Shown here one piece after another: positions 4,898 through 5,622 of a stretch of 5,622 bases of DNA (positions are counted from its first letter, which is position 1; each line of letters begins with the position of its first letter). Under the pieces are notes generated by a model. The model was not told where the DNA came from and did not search any database. It saw nothing but the letters and a program-made list of their open reading frames with translations. The stretch covers positions 1 through 5,622 of the forward strand of contig JAQWAM010000118.1 of the NCBI GenBank assembly GCA_028707675.1. The letters run 5' to 3'. Source of the stretch: Kiritimatiellia bacterium (GTDB lineage Bacteria; Verrucomicrobiota; Kiritimatiellia; RFP12; UBA1067). Position numbers and translations under genes: made by a program.

Positions 4898-5622
4898 ATG
4901 AACTCAAGACGCGATTTTCTCCGGAGCTCCATCTTCACCGCCAGCGCTTTCGCCGCCGCGGGGTGCGTATCGGACGGAAGTAACCGTTTCAATTTAAGGC
5001 GCGGCGCTCCGATGATGGGTTTCGCCGACAAGCCGATGGACGAAGTCCGGATCGGCATCGTCGGTGTCGGCGGTCGCGGTTTTGCGGCGATACGCCGGTT
5101 TGCGAAGATCCCCGGAGCGAAAGTGGTCGCGCTTTGCGACAACATGCAAGATAAGATCGACAAGGGCCAGAAGCGGCTCTCGGAACACAAGCTCCCTGCG
5201 GCAAAGCCCTATTATGGCGAGACGGCATGGCGCCGACTCTGCGACGATCCTCATATCGACGTTGTCTACAACACGACGCCCTGGGAGCTGCACGTTCCCG
5301 TCGCACTCGCCGCGATGAATGGCGGCAAGCATGTCTTCACGGAAGTTCCGAGCGCGCTTTTCGTCGATGATTGCTGGGAACTCGTCGAGCTTTCGGAGAA
5401 GACACATCGCCACTGCATGCAGCTCGAGAACTGCTGCTATGGCGAAGTGGAGATGCTAACGCTCCATCTAGCGCGGCTCGGGATGTTCGGTGAACTCGTC
5501 CACGCCGAGGGCGCGTACATTCACGATCTCCGGGGAATGGCCCAGGCAAAATGTCCGGACAACGAGTACTGGCGGTATGCCTGGAACAAGGCGCACAAAG
5601 GCAACTTCTATCCGACCCACGG
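4898..5622 (+). CDS. Tat-exported lipoprotein of the Gfo/Idh/MocA fold, GH109-like (partial, C-terminus beyond right edge)
   Basis: The first 241 residues are present; the frame is open to the right edge. The N-terminus has a twin-arginine motif (Ser3-Arg-Arg-Asp-Phe-Leu8), a hydrophobic stretch and a lipobox-like Ala-Ala-Gly-Cys23, so it is probably Tat-exported and lipid-anchored. The Rossmann domain shows Gly56-x-Gly58-x-x-Gly61 and Asp81 after the second strand, typical of NAD binding. Thr-Thr-Pro-Trp-Glu-Leu-His (126-132) and Glu149-Val-Pro replace the Glu-Lys-Pro usual in sugar oxidoreductases of the fold. Glu-Asn-Cys-Cys-Tyr-Gly-Glu (177-183), Tyr-Ile-His-Asp-Leu-Arg (207-212) and Gly-Asn-Phe-Tyr-Pro-Thr-His (235-241) resemble GH109. 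Characterised GH109 enzymes are alpha-N-acetylgalactosaminidases that use tightly bound NAD in a redox-elimination mechanism; specificity here is inferred. Tat export fits an enzyme that must load NAD in the cytoplasm. It is codon-matched to the DUF6259-like gene upstream. Confidence 0.85.
   Translation, partial: MNSRRDFLRSSIFTASAFAAAGCVSDGSNRFNLRRGAPMMGFADKPMDEVRIGIVGVGGRGFAAIRRFAKIPGAKVVALCDNMQDKIDKGQKRLSEHKLPAAKPYYGETAWRRLCDDPHIDVVYNTTPWELHVPVALAAMNGGKHVFTEVPSALFVDDCWELVELSEKTHRHCMQLENCCYGEVEMLTLHLARLGMFGELVHAEGAYIHDLRGMAQAKCPDNEYWRYAWNKAHKGNFYPTH

Overview
The window looks like a GC-rich bacterial chromosome fragment. My best guess is the PVC superphylum, near Kiritimatiellota or Lentisphaerota. 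This rests on gene content only: a LA_2272-type surface-repeat protein, a DUF6259-type secreted glycosidase-like protein and a Tat-exported GH109-like lipoprotein beside housekeeping ruvA. There is no rRNA or marker phylogeny to confirm it.

Layout: five genes in two divergent groups. On the minus strand, read right to left, are a SorE-like zinc-dependent dehydrogenase (1209-2495), ruvA (607-1203, starting 5 nt after the dehydrogenase stop), a 116-bp spacer, and a secreted repeat protein (1-490) that runs off the left edge. On the plus strand are a large secreted DUF6259-like protein (2742-4862) and, 35 bp later, a Tat-lipoprotein of the Gfo/Idh/MocA fold matching GH109 (4898-5622) that runs off the right edge. 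No RNA gene, transposon or CRISPR array was seen.

The 246-bp divergent spacer (2496-2741) holds a candidate promoter in each direction and a perfect 14-bp palindrome that covers the -35 box of the leftward promoter. The rightward promoter (TTGACT, 17 bp, CATAAT) ends only 10 nt before the preferred start codon, and no Shine-Dalgarno sequence precedes that codon, so the DUF6259-like gene may be translated from a near-leaderless mRNA.

Working together (inference): the plus-strand pair looks like a small exported glycan-degradation unit. An uncharacterised TIM-barrel protein is paired with an NAD-dependent glycosidase that folds before Tat export. The leftward dehydrogenase is probably a cytoplasmic sugar-phosphate or polyol oxidoreductase, with ruvA carried along in its transcript. 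Leucine codon choice differs sharply between the two groups (CTC-rich on plus, CTG-rich for dehydrogenase and ruvA). This suggests different histories, though replication-strand bias is an alternative.
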